DNA of 64,000 bases from Streptomyces sp. WZ-12 (GCF_028898845.1 NZ_CP118574.1:4375001-4439000); one strand, 5' to 3'; shown: positions 33,771-43,124, counted from the stretch's first letter. Numbers and translations: made by a program. The notes: generated from the sequence alone by a model not told the origin.

Positions 33771-33935
33771 ATGGCGACAGCGAAGAAAGTCGCGATGTAC
33801 GTGGTCATCATCTTCGTGCTCTGGACCATCATCGCCACCCCTAAAAAGGCCGCGGGGCTCGTCCAGATAGGGTTCGAGGGCATCTCGACCGCCGCCCACA
33901 GCGTCGGCGAGTTCATGACCCAGCTGGTCAGCTAG
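33771..33935 (+). CDS. Small single-helix membrane protein
   Basis: This 54-residue protein starts at ATG 33771 behind GGGGAGACGGAAGAG. It has a short basic start (MATAKKVAMY), one transmembrane helix (VVIIFVLWTIIATP) and an amphipathic tail. I recognise no named family, but the clean start signal and typical codon choice support expression. It lies 55 bp upstream of the Dabb-family gene and may be co-transcribed with it. Confidence 0.6.
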   Translation: MATAKKVAMYVVIIFVLWTIIATPKKAAGLVQIGFEGISTAAHSVGEFMTQLVS

Positions 33936-33990
33936 GTCCCAGTCGGCCCGCCGGACCGGCTGCGCACCGTCCCGCCGCACGGAGGCCGTC

Positions 33991-34284
33991 GTGATCCGCC
34001 ACCTGGTCCTGTTCAAGCTCAACGAGGGCGTCACGCGCGACGACGAGCGGGTCCTGGCCGGCGCACGCGCCTTCGCCGAGCTGGGCAAGGAGATCCCGGA
34101 GCTGACGTTCTGGGAGTGCGGCTGGAACATCTCCGACCGCCCGATCGCCCACGACTTCGCGGTCAACTCGGCCGTCGCCAACGCCGACGACCTCAAGCGC
34201 TACCTGGAGCACCCGGCCCACCAGGCGGCCGCCGCCCAGTGGCGCGAATTCGCCACCTGGGTGATCGCCGACTACGCGTTCTAA
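33991..34284 (+). CDS. Dabb-family (stress-responsive alpha/beta barrel) protein
   Basis: This 97-residue protein has a GTG start and the Dabb hallmark MIRHLVLFKLNEGV at the N-terminus, with DDLKRYLEHPAHQAAA near the end. Dabb proteins form dimeric alpha/beta barrels. Some are stress-induced, and others are cyclases or decarboxylases of aromatic polyketides. Position beside two SigB/F/G-type sigma factor genes makes a stress role more likely here. Confidence 0.85.
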   Translation: MIRHLVLFKLNEGVTRDDERVLAGARAFAELGKEIPELTFWECGWNISDRPIAHDFAVNSAVANADDLKRYLEHPAHQAAAAQWREFATWVIADYAF

Positions 34285-34525
34285 ACCGCGCCCGCGGCGG
34301 CCCTCCAGCGCCGCCCGCACCCCGGCCCCCCGCCCCGCGGCGGGGGGCTCTGCCATGCCCCCGGACCCCCCTCCACACCCCGCCCCGCACGACCCCCGTA
34401 CGCCGCCAACTCTCTCTTCAACACGGCGTTATGGGGTGCTTGCACACAGTGCACATGTCTTGTGATGCTATGACCGCTTTTGCCGGATACATGCGATACG
34501 CGATACATGCAGTGATACCTGCACC

Positions 34526-35347
34526 GTGAAGGGTGGCGTGACCGTGACGGCCCGTACTGCGCCCAAGGCTCCGGCCCGCGAGAGCCGTAGCGCGGACACC
34601 CGGGCGCTGACGCAGGTGCTCTTCGCCGAGTTGGTGGGCCTGGAACCCGGCACCCCCGAACACTCCCGCGTCCGCGCCGCGCTGATCGAGGCCAACCTCC
34701 CCCTGGTCCGCTACGCCGCGGCCCGCTTCCGCAGCCGCAACGAGCCCATGGAGGACGTGATCCAGGTCGGCACCATCGGCCTGATCAACGCCATCGACCG
34801 CTTCGACCCGGACCGCGGCGTGCAGTTCCCCACCTTCGCGATGCCCACCGTCGTCGGCGAGATCAAGCGGTACTTCCGCGACAACGTCCGCACCGTGCAC
34901 GTCCCGCGCCGCCTCCACGAGCTGTGGGTGCAGGTCAACGGCGCCACCGAGGACCTCACGGTGCTGCACGGCCGCACCCCCAGCACCGCGGAGATCGCCG
35001 AACGCCTCAGGATCGGCGAGGACGAGGTGCTGGCCTGCCTGGAGGCCGGCCGCTCGTACCACGCCACGTCCCTGGAGGCCGCCCAGGAGGGCGACGGACT
35101 GCCCGGCCTGCTGGACCGCCTCGGCTACGAGGACCCCGAACTCGCCGGCGTGGAACACCGGGACCTCGTCCGGCACCTCCTCGTCCAACTCCCCGAGCGC
35201 GAGCAGCGCATCCTCCTGCTCCGTTACTACAGCAATCTGACGCAGTCACAGATCAGCGCGGAGCTCGGGGTTTCGCAGATGCACGTGTCCCGGCTACTGT
35301 CGCGGAGCTTCGCCCGACTGCGATCCGCAAACAGGATCGACGCCTAA
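34526..35347 (+). CDS. SigB/F/G-family sigma factor A
   Basis: The 273-residue group 3 sigma factor contains region 2 ([30 protein letters not shown]), region 3 ([28 protein letters not shown]) and region 4 ([35 protein letters not shown]). These sigma factors control general stress response and sporulation in Streptomyces. The start is the first GTG (34526); in-frame GTGs at codons 5 and 7 are alternatives. A close paralogue lies 190 bp downstream. The pair recalls the adjacent sigN and sigF of S. coelicolor, but I cannot confirm orthology. Confidence 0.9.
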   Translation: MKGGVTVTARTAPKAPARESRSADTRALTQVLFAELVGLEPGTPEHSRVRAALIEANLPLVRYAAARFRSRNEPMEDVIQVGTIGLINAIDRFDPDRGVQFPTFAMPTVVGEIKRYFRDNVRTVHVPRRLHELWVQVNGATEDLTVLHGRTPSTAEIAERLRIGEDEVLACLEAGRSYHATSLEAAQEGDGLPGLLDRLGYEDPELAGVEHRDLVRHLLVQLPEREQRILLLRYYSNLTQSQISAELGVSQMHVSRLLSRSFARLRSANRIDA

Positions 35348-35537
35348 CCGGCACGGGCGACCCGTTCCTGCACGGATATGTCGACAAGACGCTACAGCGT
35401 GTTGCCGACATGTGACATTCTGCAGGAACCGCGTTTGCCGTGGTGCTGCCTCCGGTATTCAGGTGGAGGTACGACTCCTCGGTCCACCCTGGGCCGGGGG
35501 CGCCGCAGCGACCCGTCCGCGACCTCAAGGGGGTGGC

Positions 35538-36377
35538 ATGTCCGTAGAACTGGGCAGCTCAAAGGTGCTTCCCGCGATTCCCGCGCCAGCACCGCACGTG
35601 CATGACGACGTCGACGCCATCAACACCCGCTCGCTCTCCCGGTCCCTGTTCCTGCGGCTCGCCACGCTCGACAAGGACTCCACGGAGCGCGCGTACGTGC
35701 GCGACACACTCATCGAACTCAACCTCCCGCTCGTGCGCTACGCCGCGGCCCGCTTCCGCAGCCGCAACGAGCCCATGGAGGACATCGTCCAGGTCGGCAC
35801 CATCGGCCTGATCAAGGCCATCGACCGTTTCGACTGCGAACGCGGGGTGGAATTCCCGACGTTCGCGATGCCCACCGTGGTCGGCGAGATCAAGCGCTTC
35901 TTCCGCGACACCTCCTGGTCCGTCCGCGTCCCGCGCCGCCTCCAGGAGCTCCGCCTGGCCCTCACCAAGGCCAGCGACGAGCTCTCCCAGAAGCTGGACC
36001 GGTCGCCGACGGTGCCCGAACTCGCCCTGTGCCTGGGGGTGTCGGAGGAGGACGTCGTCGACGGCCTGGCGGTCGGCAACGCCTACACCGCCTCCTCGCT
36101 CGACTCCCCCTCCCCCGAGGACGACGGCGGCGAGGGCTCCCTCGCGGACCGCCTCGGCTACGAGGACAGCGCGCTGGAGGGCGTCGAGTACCGCGAGTCC
36201 CTCAAGCCGCTGCTGGCCAAACTCCCGCCCAGGGAACGCCAGATCATCATGCTGCGGTTCTTCGCCAACATGACGCAGTCCCAGATCGGCGAGGAGGTCG
36301 GCATCTCCCAGATGCACGTCTCCCGGCTGCTCACCCGCACGCTGTCACAGCTTCGCGAGGGACTCATCTCGGACTGA
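35538..36377 (+). CDS. SigB/F/G-family sigma factor B
   Basis: This 279-residue protein is a paralogue of the gene just upstream. The two share nearly identical region 2 and region 3 blocks ([31 protein letters not shown]) and the recognition helix SQMHVSRLL. They differ in the N-terminal 40 residues and in the linker (DSPSPEDDGGEGSLADRLGYED). ATG 35538 follows AAGGGGGTGG. Activity in this family is usually set by anti-sigma factors, none of which is encoded next to it. Confidence 0.9.
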   Translation: MSVELGSSKVLPAIPAPAPHVHDDVDAINTRSLSRSLFLRLATLDKDSTERAYVRDTLIELNLPLVRYAAARFRSRNEPMEDIVQVGTIGLIKAIDRFDCERGVEFPTFAMPTVVGEIKRFFRDTSWSVRVPRRLQELRLALTKASDELSQKLDRSPTVPELALCLGVSEEDVVDGLAVGNAYTASSLDSPSPEDDGGEGSLADRLGYEDSALEGVEYRESLKPLLAKLPPRERQIIMLRFFANMTQSQIGEEVGISQMHVSRLLTRTLSQLREGLISD

Positions 36378-36595
36378 GGAACGGTCCGCCGAGGGGCAGC
36401 CGGCGACAGCCGCTCCGGGTCGCTCGGCGGACAGCAAGGGGAGACCGCACCGCGCAACGACGCCGGTCCGGCTCCGCACGACCGGCCGCGCACCGTGACC
36501 CCAGACACCTTCTCGCGCGCCAACCCGTGCTCACGCCTTCCCACTTGACGCTGCGTCAGGAACACTGACCCCCAGCCCTCGCTGGGAGGTACCCC

Positions 36596-37336
36596 ATGAC
36601 GCGACGGACCACGACTGTTGCCTCCGCCTCGGCGGCCGTGTGCTGCCTGGGCGTCCTCCTCACCGGCTGCGGCAGCGCGGCTGGCTCCGGCTACGCCGCG
36701 ATAGGCGCGGCCGGCCCCTCGGACGGCGTCGCACCGACGCGCCCCTCGGCCCCACCGGGTCGGGTCCAACTCACCCCCCTGGACGGCGACCGCGGCGGCG
36801 CCGCACACCCCCGCCCGTCTACCGGCCCGGGTGGCGACACCCCCTCCCTGGGCGCGACGCACAGCGCCCCACCGCCGAGCCCGGCCGACCCACCGGCCTC
36901 CCCGCCCGCGAGCCCCATCCCGGGCCAGGGCTCCAACTCGGCTCCCCCACCAGCCAGTTCACCCGGCGCTCCGTCCCGCTCCCCGTCCCCCACGTCGCCC
37001 TCCCCCACCCTCCCGGCCGGCCCGGACGCCCCCGCCGGCCTGGTGGTGGGCAAGCCCGTGCTCGCCGACACCGACGTCCGCTGGTGCCAACGGATCACCA
37101 TCGACTTCCTCAACACCGGCCCCACGCCGATCACCTCCGGCACCGTCACCTTCGGCAGCCACGTCATCGGCCCCCTCGGCATCGACTGGGCAACCCTCCG
37201 CTCCACCCGCCGCCTCCCCCTCCCGCTCGCCCCCGGCCACCCGGCGACCGGCACCTGGCGGCTGTGCGTGGACGCCTGGCGCGTCCCCCTGGGCATGCAC
37301 CTGAACACCAGGGACGTGACGTTCACGTGGAAGTAA
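36596..37336 (+). CDS. Pro/Ser-rich lipoprotein of unknown function
   Basis: The 246-residue protein has a lipoprotein signal with lipobox LLTGC (Cys at about residue 25) and a long Pro/Ser/Gly-rich spacer (about residues 40-145). It ends in a compact domain of about 95 residues (GLVVGKPVLADTDVRWCQRI up to RDVTFTWK) with two cysteines that could form a disulfide. The start has a clear GGGAGG site. The C-terminal domain looks like a small beta-sandwich, but I do not recognise its family. Confidence 0.65.
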   Translation: MTRRTTTVASASAAVCCLGVLLTGCGSAAGSGYAAIGAAGPSDGVAPTRPSAPPGRVQLTPLDGDRGGAAHPRPSTGPGGDTPSLGATHSAPPPSPADPPASPPASPIPGQGSNSAPPPASSPGAPSRSPSPTSPSPTLPAGPDAPAGLVVGKPVLADTDVRWCQRITIDFLNTGPTPITSGTVTFGSHVIGPLGIDWATLRSTRRLPLPLAPGHPATGTWRLCVDAWRVPLGMHLNTRDVTFTWK

Positions 37337-37562
37337 CGAGGTGCTAGTTGGCGCCAACTACGGCTAGCTAGCGTCGCCTTCCGGTCAATCGCCAACGACA
37401 TCAATCGGCGCACCAACGCCCCCTGTACCCTCCCCGGCGGAATCCCACCCGAATGGCGATGAGTCCGGCCGCGCGCGGCGGTCGATACAGAGGACGGCCC
37501 GTTTCGAGCCGCCAACCGACCGCAGCCGTCCGGCCGTCCGGACCCGTCATCAGGAGTGCGTC

Positions 37563-38033
37563 ATGCCGCAGATCACGCCCAGCCTCTGGTTCGACACCCA
37601 GGGGCTGGAGGCCGCCGAGTTCTACTGCTCGGTGTTTCCGAACTCGGAGGTCAGGAACGTCACGCGTTACACGGAGGCCGGGCCGCGGGCGGCCGGCACC
37701 GTGTTGACGGTGGAATTCGTGCTGGACGGGCGGGAGTTCACCGCGATCAACGGGGGACCGCAGTTCGTCTTCGACGAGGCGGTCTCGTTCGCCGTCGGCT
37801 GTGCCGACCAGAAGGAGATCGACTACTACTGGGGCCGGCTCTCCGAGGGCGGCGAGGAGGGACCCTGCGGCTGGCTCAAGGACAGGTACGGGCTGTCCTG
37901 GCAGATCACGCCGGAGGGGATGGCCGACCTCCTCAACGACTCCGACCGGGACCGCGCGACGCGCGTGATGCAGGCCGTGTTGGGGATGCGGAAGTTGGAC
38001 ATCGCGGCGATGGAGGCGGCAGCGGAGGGGTGA
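37563..38033 (+). CDS. VOC-superfamily (PhnB/3-dmu-9_3-mt-like) protein
   Basis: This 156-residue protein belongs to the VOC superfamily. It starts MPQITPSLWFDTQGLEAAEFYCSVFP, and later has GREFTAINGGPQF and LKDRYGLSWQITP. This is the pattern of the 3-demethylubiquinone-methyltransferase-like group. Despite the old name, these are not methyltransferases, and the function is unknown. It is a single gene with ATG behind CAGGAG. Confidence 0.88.
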   Translation: MPQITPSLWFDTQGLEAAEFYCSVFPNSEVRNVTRYTEAGPRAAGTVLTVEFVLDGREFTAINGGPQFVFDEAVSFAVGCADQKEIDYYWGRLSEGGEEGPCGWLKDRYGLSWQITPEGMADLLNDSDRDRATRVMQAVLGMRKLDIAAMEAAAEG

Positions 38034-38163
38034 GCCCCGGAGCGCGAGAGGGCCCGCCGTCGGGGGAGGGCGAGGCCGGTGCGGCGTCGGACTCGACGGC
38101 GGGGGTGGCTCGTTGGGCAGAGGGGCGTCGAGCGGTGACCGACGCCCCGGCCCTAGCGGCCCG

Positions 38164-38385
38164 TCAGCCCAGTGCCAGCCAGGCCGCGACGGCCACCACC
38201 ACGAGGGCGACGACCACGCCGACGATCAGGCCGACGCGCGGGCCGGCGGCCGCCTGCTGGGGCGCGGGGGCGCGGCGGGCGCCCGGCTGCGGGGTGCCGC
38301 CCTCGTTGACGAAGGCTTGGAACATCTGCGTGCTGCCCGCCGGGTCGAAGTTGCCGTCGGCAGGGTGCTGCGGGTTGGTCGCCAT
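38164..38385 (-). CDS. Small C-terminally anchored membrane protein
   Basis: The 73-residue protein has a hydrophilic head (MATNPQHPADGNFDPAGSTQ, then QPGARRAPAPQQAAAGPR) and a single C-terminal helix (VGLIVGVVVALVVVAVAAWLALG). The topology is that of a tail-anchored protein. I recognise no named family. It is convergent with the VOC gene. Confidence 0.55.
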   Translation of the reverse strand: MATNPQHPADGNFDPAGSTQMFQAFVNEGGTPQPGARRAPAPQQAAAGPRVGLIVGVVVALVVVAVAAWLALG

Positions 38386-38728
38386 GGGGAAGGACCCTAG
38401 CGAACCCCGGCCCGGGGAGCACCCCTGGGGCGCGTATCCTGCGCGCGCGTGCGCGGGCGGTGAGAAGAGGAACGGTGGCCGCGCTCACGGAGCGCCAAGT
38501 CGCCGATCACGGGGCGGAGTTGCGGCGCTTACGGAACGTACGAGTGGGGTGTACGGGGCGTGAGGGTAGGGGTGGGCGCCGGGGGGCAGGGTGGCGCAAA
38601 GGGTGCAGGAGCGGTGACGGATGGTCGCCTACCGCATTGACCAGCACCTTTACGCCGCAAGGCGATTTTATTGACTCACAGGTGGCTCAGACTTTGCGTT
38701 TCCTATGCCCCGACGGGCGCGAAATCGT

Positions 38729-38771
38729 TTGCCTTCAGCAACCAACTTTGCCTATGGTTGCCCCAAGCAAC
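38729..38771. promoter_or_regulatory. Repeated MarR-type operator
   Basis: TTGC-N5-GCAA occurs twice (38729-38741 and 38758-38770), 29 bp apart. The inner halves also pair as GCAACC/GGTTGC. The block lies about 50 bp upstream of the MarR gene in the AT-richer part of a 434-bp gap (38386-38819) that has no other gene, and is the likely autoregulatory operator. Confidence 0.55.
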
Positions 38772-38819
38772 AAAACACCGCGAAGGTTGCGCAGGTGAAG
38801 AAGAGGCGTGGAGGAGCCG

Positions 38820-39302
38820 GTGGCCGCTCACAGTCAGTACGAAGAGCTGGCCCGGCAACTCAGCGCCGTCGGGGCCGTCAAGCGGGAAATGGGGCGGATC
38901 CTGCCCCAGGACTGCCCGCCGGCGTCGGCCGGGGTGCTCACGCTCCTCGACCGGCACGGCGAGATGCGGATGAGCCAGTTGGCCGAGCTGCTCGCGATCG
39001 ACATGTCGGTGACCAGCCGGCACGTCGCGCACGTCGCTGAGCGCGGCTGGATCGAGCGGAAGCCCGATCCGGCGGACAAGCGGTCACGGCTGCTGCGACT
39101 GACCCCGAAGGGCAGGGAGCTCCTGGCGGAGCTCTCCGAGCGCTACACGCAGACGCTCGCCCGGTATTTGGACGACTGGACCGACACCGACGTCGGGCAC
39201 CTCATCGAGCTGCTCACCAGGCTCCGCACGAGCTTCGGCGACTGCCGCACCCGGGCACATCACGAACCCCCCTCCACCACCCGCGCCCCCGCAGCCGGAT
39301 GA
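38820..39302 (+). CDS. MarR-family regulator of the downstream pump
   Basis: This 160-residue winged-helix regulator contains MRMSQLAELLAIDMSVTSRHVAHVAERGWI (recognition helix) and DPADKRSRLLRLTPKGRELL (wing). GTG 38820 is favoured over GTG 38808 because GAGGAG lies 3 bases upstream. It is 29 bp from the MFS gene and co-directional, so it most likely represses an operon of itself and the pump until the pump substrate binds. Confidence 0.87.
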   Translation: MAAHSQYEELARQLSAVGAVKREMGRILPQDCPPASAGVLTLLDRHGEMRMSQLAELLAIDMSVTSRHVAHVAERGWIERKPDPADKRSRLLRLTPKGRELLAELSERYTQTLARYLDDWTDTDVGHLIELLTRLRTSFGDCRTRAHHEPPSTTRAPAAG

Positions 39303-39331
39303 GAAGCGAAGTAAAGGAAGTAAGGAACCAC

Positions 39332-41944
39332 ATGGCTACGACCTCACCAGCCGGTGTGCGGGGCGGGCATGCCAAGCATGGGGGCGGCCACGGCGCTTCC
39401 CATGACGGCCCTATGACGCACCGTCAGATAATGGAGGCGCTGTCCGGGCTGCTGCTCGGCATGTTCGTCGCCATCCTGTCGTCGACGATCGTCTCCAACG
39501 CGCTGCCGCACATCATCCACGACCTGGGCGGCGGGCAGAGCGCCTACACCTGGGTCGTCACCGCCTCGCTGCTGGCCATGACGGCGACCACGCCGCTGTG
39601 GGGCAAGCTCTCCGACCTGTTCAGCAAGAAGGCGCTCGTCCAGATCGCGCTGATCATCTACGTCGGCGGCTCGGTGGTCGCCGGGCTGTCGCAGAACACC
39701 GGGATGCTGATCGCCTGCCGTGTGGTGCAGGGCATCGGCGTGGGTGGCCTGTCCGCGCTGGCGCAGATCGTGATGGCCGCGATGATCTCCCCGCGGGAGC
39801 GCGGGCGTTACAGCGGTTACCTGGGTGCGACCTTCGCCGTCGCGACCGTCGGCGGACCGCTGCTCGGCGGCGTCATCACGGACACGAGCTGGCTCGGCTG
39901 GCGCTGGTGCTTCTACGTCGGCGTGCCGTTCGCGGTGATCGCGCTGATCGTGCTCCAGAAGACGCTGAAGCTGCCGGTGGTCAAGCGCAAGGGCGTCAAG
40001 GTCGACTGGGCCGGCTCGTTCTTCATCGCCGCCGCGGTCACCCTGCTGCTGGTGTGGGTCACGCTGGCCGGCAAGAACTACGACTGGATCTCCTGGCAGA
40101 CCTTCGCGATGATCGGCGGCGCGCTCGTGCTCGCCCTGGTCTTCGTGTTCGTGGAGACCAAGGTCGAACAGCCGCTGATCCCGCTGCGGTTGTTCCGGAA
40201 CAAGACGATCACGCTGGCCGCCCTCGCCTCGCTGTTCGTCGGCGTCTCGATGTACAGCGGCACGGTCTTCTTCTCGCAGTACTTCCAGTTGGCGCACGGC
40301 AAGACCCCGACGATGTCCGGCGTCATGACCATCCCGATGGTGATGGGCCTGTTCCTGTCGTCGATGGTCTCCGGCCAGATCATCACCCGCACCGGGCGCT
40401 GGAAGATCTTCCTCGTCAGCGGTGGCGTGCTGCTCACCGCCGGTCTCGGCCTGCTGGGCACGCTGCGCGCGGACACCCCGTACTGGCACTCGGCGATCTA
40501 CATGGCGCTGATGGGCCTGGGCGTCGGCATGATGATGCAGAACCTGGTCCTGGCGACCCAGAACCAGGTCGCGCCCCAAGACATCGGATCCGCCAGCTCG
40601 TTGGTGACGTTCTTCCGTACCCTCGGTGGTGCGGTGGGCGTCTCGGCGCTCGGCGCGGCGCTCGCCAACCGGGTCACGCACTACGTGACCGACGGTCTGA
40701 CGGCCCTCGGGCCCAAGGCCGCCGCGGCGGCGAGCCACGGTGGCGGCAGCAGCGAGGGCATTCCCGACCTGTCGACGCTGCCGGCCCCGATCCGGTCGAT
40801 CATGGAGGACGCGTACGGACACGGCGTCGGCGATGTCTTCCTCTACGCCGCCCCGTGCGCCCTCCTCGCCCTGATCCTCACCCTGTTCATCAAGGAGGTC
40901 GCCTTGCGCAGCAAGTCCGGTACGGAGCGCGCCCTCGCCGCTGACGGCGAAGGCGACACGGCCCAGTCCCCCGCGGCCGCCCAAGCGCCGGCCCCGTTCG
41001 CCTCGTCCGCCCAGGCGCCCGTCGCCCCGGTCGAGGAGCGCGAACCGGCCCTGGTCGGCGCCGCCCCGTCCATATCCGACGACGACGGACTGCACACCCC
41101 CTCGTGGGCGAAGTCCGCCCCGGCGGCCCAGCCCCTGGCGGCGTTCGCGTCCGCCGGCGGCGGTGACGCCCTCCCGGGCGGCCCCTCGATCCACGGCTTC
41201 GTCCGCAACGGCGACGGCCACCCGGTGCCCCGCTCCGCGGTCACGCTGATCTCGCTCAGCGGACGGCAGTTGGGCCGCTCGGTCGCCCAGGCCAACGGCT
41301 CGTACGCACTCCAGGCCCCCGGCGCCGGCTCCTACGTGCTGATCGCGGCGGCCGACGGCCACCAGCCGCAGGCGTCCACGGTCGTCGTCGGCGAGGCGCC
41401 GCACGGCTTCGACATCCTGCTCAGCGGCACCAGCGGACTGCTCGGCCAGGTGCGCAGCGCGGTCACCGGCGAGCCGGTGAGCGGCGCGATGGTCGTGGTC
41501 ACCGACGTCCGCGGCGAGGTGCTGGCCACCGGGCAGACCTCCCCCGAGGGCGACTTCTCCTTCGGTGAACTGGCCCCCGGCACCTACACGGTCGCGGTCA
41601 ACGCGGCCGCCTTCCGGCCCACCGCGCAGCCGGTCGAGGTCGGCGGCCAGGGCACCACCCGTACCGAGATCGAGCTGCTGTCCGGCGCCCGGGTGCAGGG
41701 CGTCGTGCGGGCCGGGGCCAACCGCGCCCCGCTGGCCGACGCCCGGGTCACCCTGGTCGACGCGGCGGGCAACGTGGTGGCCACCTCCACCACCGGCGAC
41801 GACGGCGCCTACGCCTTCACCGACCTGGACGCCGGCGACTACACGGTCATCGCGAGCGGCTACCCGCCGATCGCCGCCGGCCTGGTCGTCGACGCCAGCG
41901 GGGTGGACGGCTACGACGTCCAGCTCGCCCACCCCGGGGACTGA
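39332..41944 (+). CDS. DHA2-family MFS exporter fused to three carboxypeptidase-regulatory-like domains
   Basis: The 870-residue protein begins with a His-rich head (KHGGGHGASHDG), then a 14-helix DHA2 exporter (motif GKLSDLFSKKAL, antiporter segment GGPLLGGVITDTSWLGWRW) to about residue 535. A disordered Ala/Pro linker follows. Three beta-sandwich repeats fill about residues 620-870: HGFVRNGDGHPVPRSAVTLI, LGQVRSAVTGEPVSGAMVVV and VQGVVRAGANRAPLADARVTL. These resemble CarboxypepD_reg/transthyretin-like modules. Ordinary DHA2 pumps are about 500 residues. The MarR gene lies upstream, and the next gene has the same module fused to YceI. Confidence 0.88.
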   Translation: MATTSPAGVRGGHAKHGGGHGASHDGPMTHRQIMEALSGLLLGMFVAILSSTIVSNALPHIIHDLGGGQSAYTWVVTASLLAMTATTPLWGKLSDLFSKKALVQIALIIYVGGSVVAGLSQNTGMLIACRVVQGIGVGGLSALAQIVMAAMISPRERGRYSGYLGATFAVATVGGPLLGGVITDTSWLGWRWCFYVGVPFAVIALIVLQKTLKLPVVKRKGVKVDWAGSFFIAAAVTLLLVWVTLAGKNYDWISWQTFAMIGGALVLALVFVFVETKVEQPLIPLRLFRNKTITLAALASLFVGVSMYSGTVFFSQYFQLAHGKTPTMSGVMTIPMVMGLFLSSMVSGQIITRTGRWKIFLVSGGVLLTAGLGLLGTLRADTPYWHSAIYMALMGLGVGMMMQNLVLATQNQVAPQDIGSASSLVTFFRTLGGAVGVSALGAALANRVTHYVTDGLTALGPKAAAAASHGGGSSEGIPDLSTLPAPIRSIMEDAYGHGVGDVFLYAAPCALLALILTLFIKEVALRSKSGTERALAADGEGDTAQSPAAAQAPAPFASSAQAPVAPVEEREPALVGAAPSISDDDGLHTPSWAKSAPAAQPLAAFASAGGGDALPGGPSIHGFVRNGDGHPVPRSAVTLISLSGRQLGRSVAQANGSYALQAPGAGSYVLIAAADGHQPQASTVVVGEAPHGFDILLSGTSGLLGQVRSAVTGEPVSGAMVVVTDVRGEVLATGQTSPEGDFSFGELAPGTYTVAVNAAAFRPTAQPVEVGGQGTTRTEIELLSGARVQGVVRAGANRAPLADARVTLVDAAGNVVATSTTGDDGAYAFTDLDAGDYTVIASGYPPIAAGLVVDASGVDGYDVQLAHPGD

Positions 41945-41950
41945 TCCCCG

Positions 41951-42027
41951 GCCCGGGCCGCGCGAGAGCGGCGGCCCGGGCGGAAGACCCCGGACCGGGG
42001 CGCGCGTTGAGCGGAGACGCGCCCCGG
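41951..42027 (+). terminator. Tandem terminator hairpins
   Basis: An 11-bp stem (GCCCGGGCCGC at 41951-41961 with its complement at 41971-41981) is followed by a 10-bp stem (CCGGGGCGCG at 41995-42004 with 42018-42027). They occupy the start of a 337-bp gap that holds no gene and separate the pump from the YceI gene. Confidence 0.6.
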
Positions 42028-42281
42028 CCCGGACCCCAGGACTCCGGCGGCGGCGCTGCGCACAGGCAGGGGACGGCCTGCAGGCCGCCGCCGGGGTCCG
42101 ACCCCACCACCGACCGGCCGGGGAACGGCAGACACCGGGGCCGGACGCGGTGGCGCACCCGGGTCAACGGCCCGGCCCCCGGCGGCAGTCGGGGGAGCTC
42201 ACACGGACACAGGCACGGACAGGAACGGTACGGACCGCAACGCAGCGGCACGTACCGGCACTGAACGGGAGAGGCACCTAC

Positions 42282-43124
42282 ATGACTTCGACGGGCGCGG
42301 GAGCTGCGGGCGTACGGGCGCAGGTCCGCACGCGGGACGGCTGGGCGGTACAGCACGCCGTGCTGACCGTCACCGACATGACGGGCGCGCAGGTGCTGCG
42401 CGCGGGCGCCGACGCGGACGGTGCGGTGCGCAGCGCGGAGCCGCTGCCCGCCGGCCCCTACACGGTCATCGTGACCGCCGTCGGCTACGCACCGGTCGCC
42501 TCCAGCGCGATCGTCACGGCCAGCGGCCGGATGGACGTCGGCACCATCGTGCTGGCCCGCCAGGGCGGCGTGGAACTGCCGCCGCCCGGCCCCTGGACCA
42601 TCGACCCGATGCACTCCACGGTGGCCGCGGTCGCCCAGCACCTGGGGATCTCCAGCGTGCACGGCCGGTTCACCGAGTTCAGCGGCCGGATCGTGATCGC
42701 CGAGGACGTCGAGCAGTCCCGCGTGGAGGCGGTCATCAACGCCGCGTCGATCGACACCGGCAACGGCATGCGCGACGGCCACCTGCGCAACGACGACTTC
42801 CTCGACGTCGAGGTGTACCCGCAGATCAGCTACCGCAGCAACGGCCTGACGCCGGCCGGCCCGGACCGCTGGACGGTGCACGGCGAACTGTCGCTGCGCG
42901 GCGTGGTCCGCCCCGTCGACCTCGACCTGAGCTACCTCGGCACCGGCCCGGACCCGTGGGGCGGCGTCCGCGCGGCGTTCCGCGCCACCGCCGAACTGCA
43001 CCGCGAGGACTTCAAGATGAACTACAACCAGGTGGTGGCCGCCGGCATCGCGGCGATCGGCACCACCCTGAAGGTCGAACTGGACATCCAGGCCGTGCAG
43101 GGCGAGAGCCTGCCGATGGCCTGA
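42282..43124 (+). CDS. YceI-family protein with N-terminal carboxypeptidase-regulatory-like domain
   Basis: The 280-residue protein has an N-terminal beta-sandwich of about 90 residues (VRAQVRTRDGWAVQHAVLTVT, LPAGPYTVIVTAVGYAPVA) like those at the end of the neighbouring pump. A full YceI lipocalin-like barrel follows (GPWTIDPMHSTVAAVAQHLGIS to FKMNYNQVVAAGI). YceI proteins bind isoprenoid or fatty-acyl lipids. No signal peptide is seen, so it is probably cytoplasmic. The shared module suggests it works with the pump, perhaps presenting a lipophilic ligand. Confidence 0.85.
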   Translation: MTSTGAGAAGVRAQVRTRDGWAVQHAVLTVTDMTGAQVLRAGADADGAVRSAEPLPAGPYTVIVTAVGYAPVASSAIVTASGRMDVGTIVLARQGGVELPPPGPWTIDPMHSTVAAVAQHLGISSVHGRFTEFSGRIVIAEDVEQSRVEAVINAASIDTGNGMRDGHLRNDDFLDVEVYPQISYRSNGLTPAGPDRWTVHGELSLRGVVRPVDLDLSYLGTGPDPWGGVRAAFRATAELHREDFKMNYNQVVAAGIAAIGTTLKVELDIQAVQGESLPMA

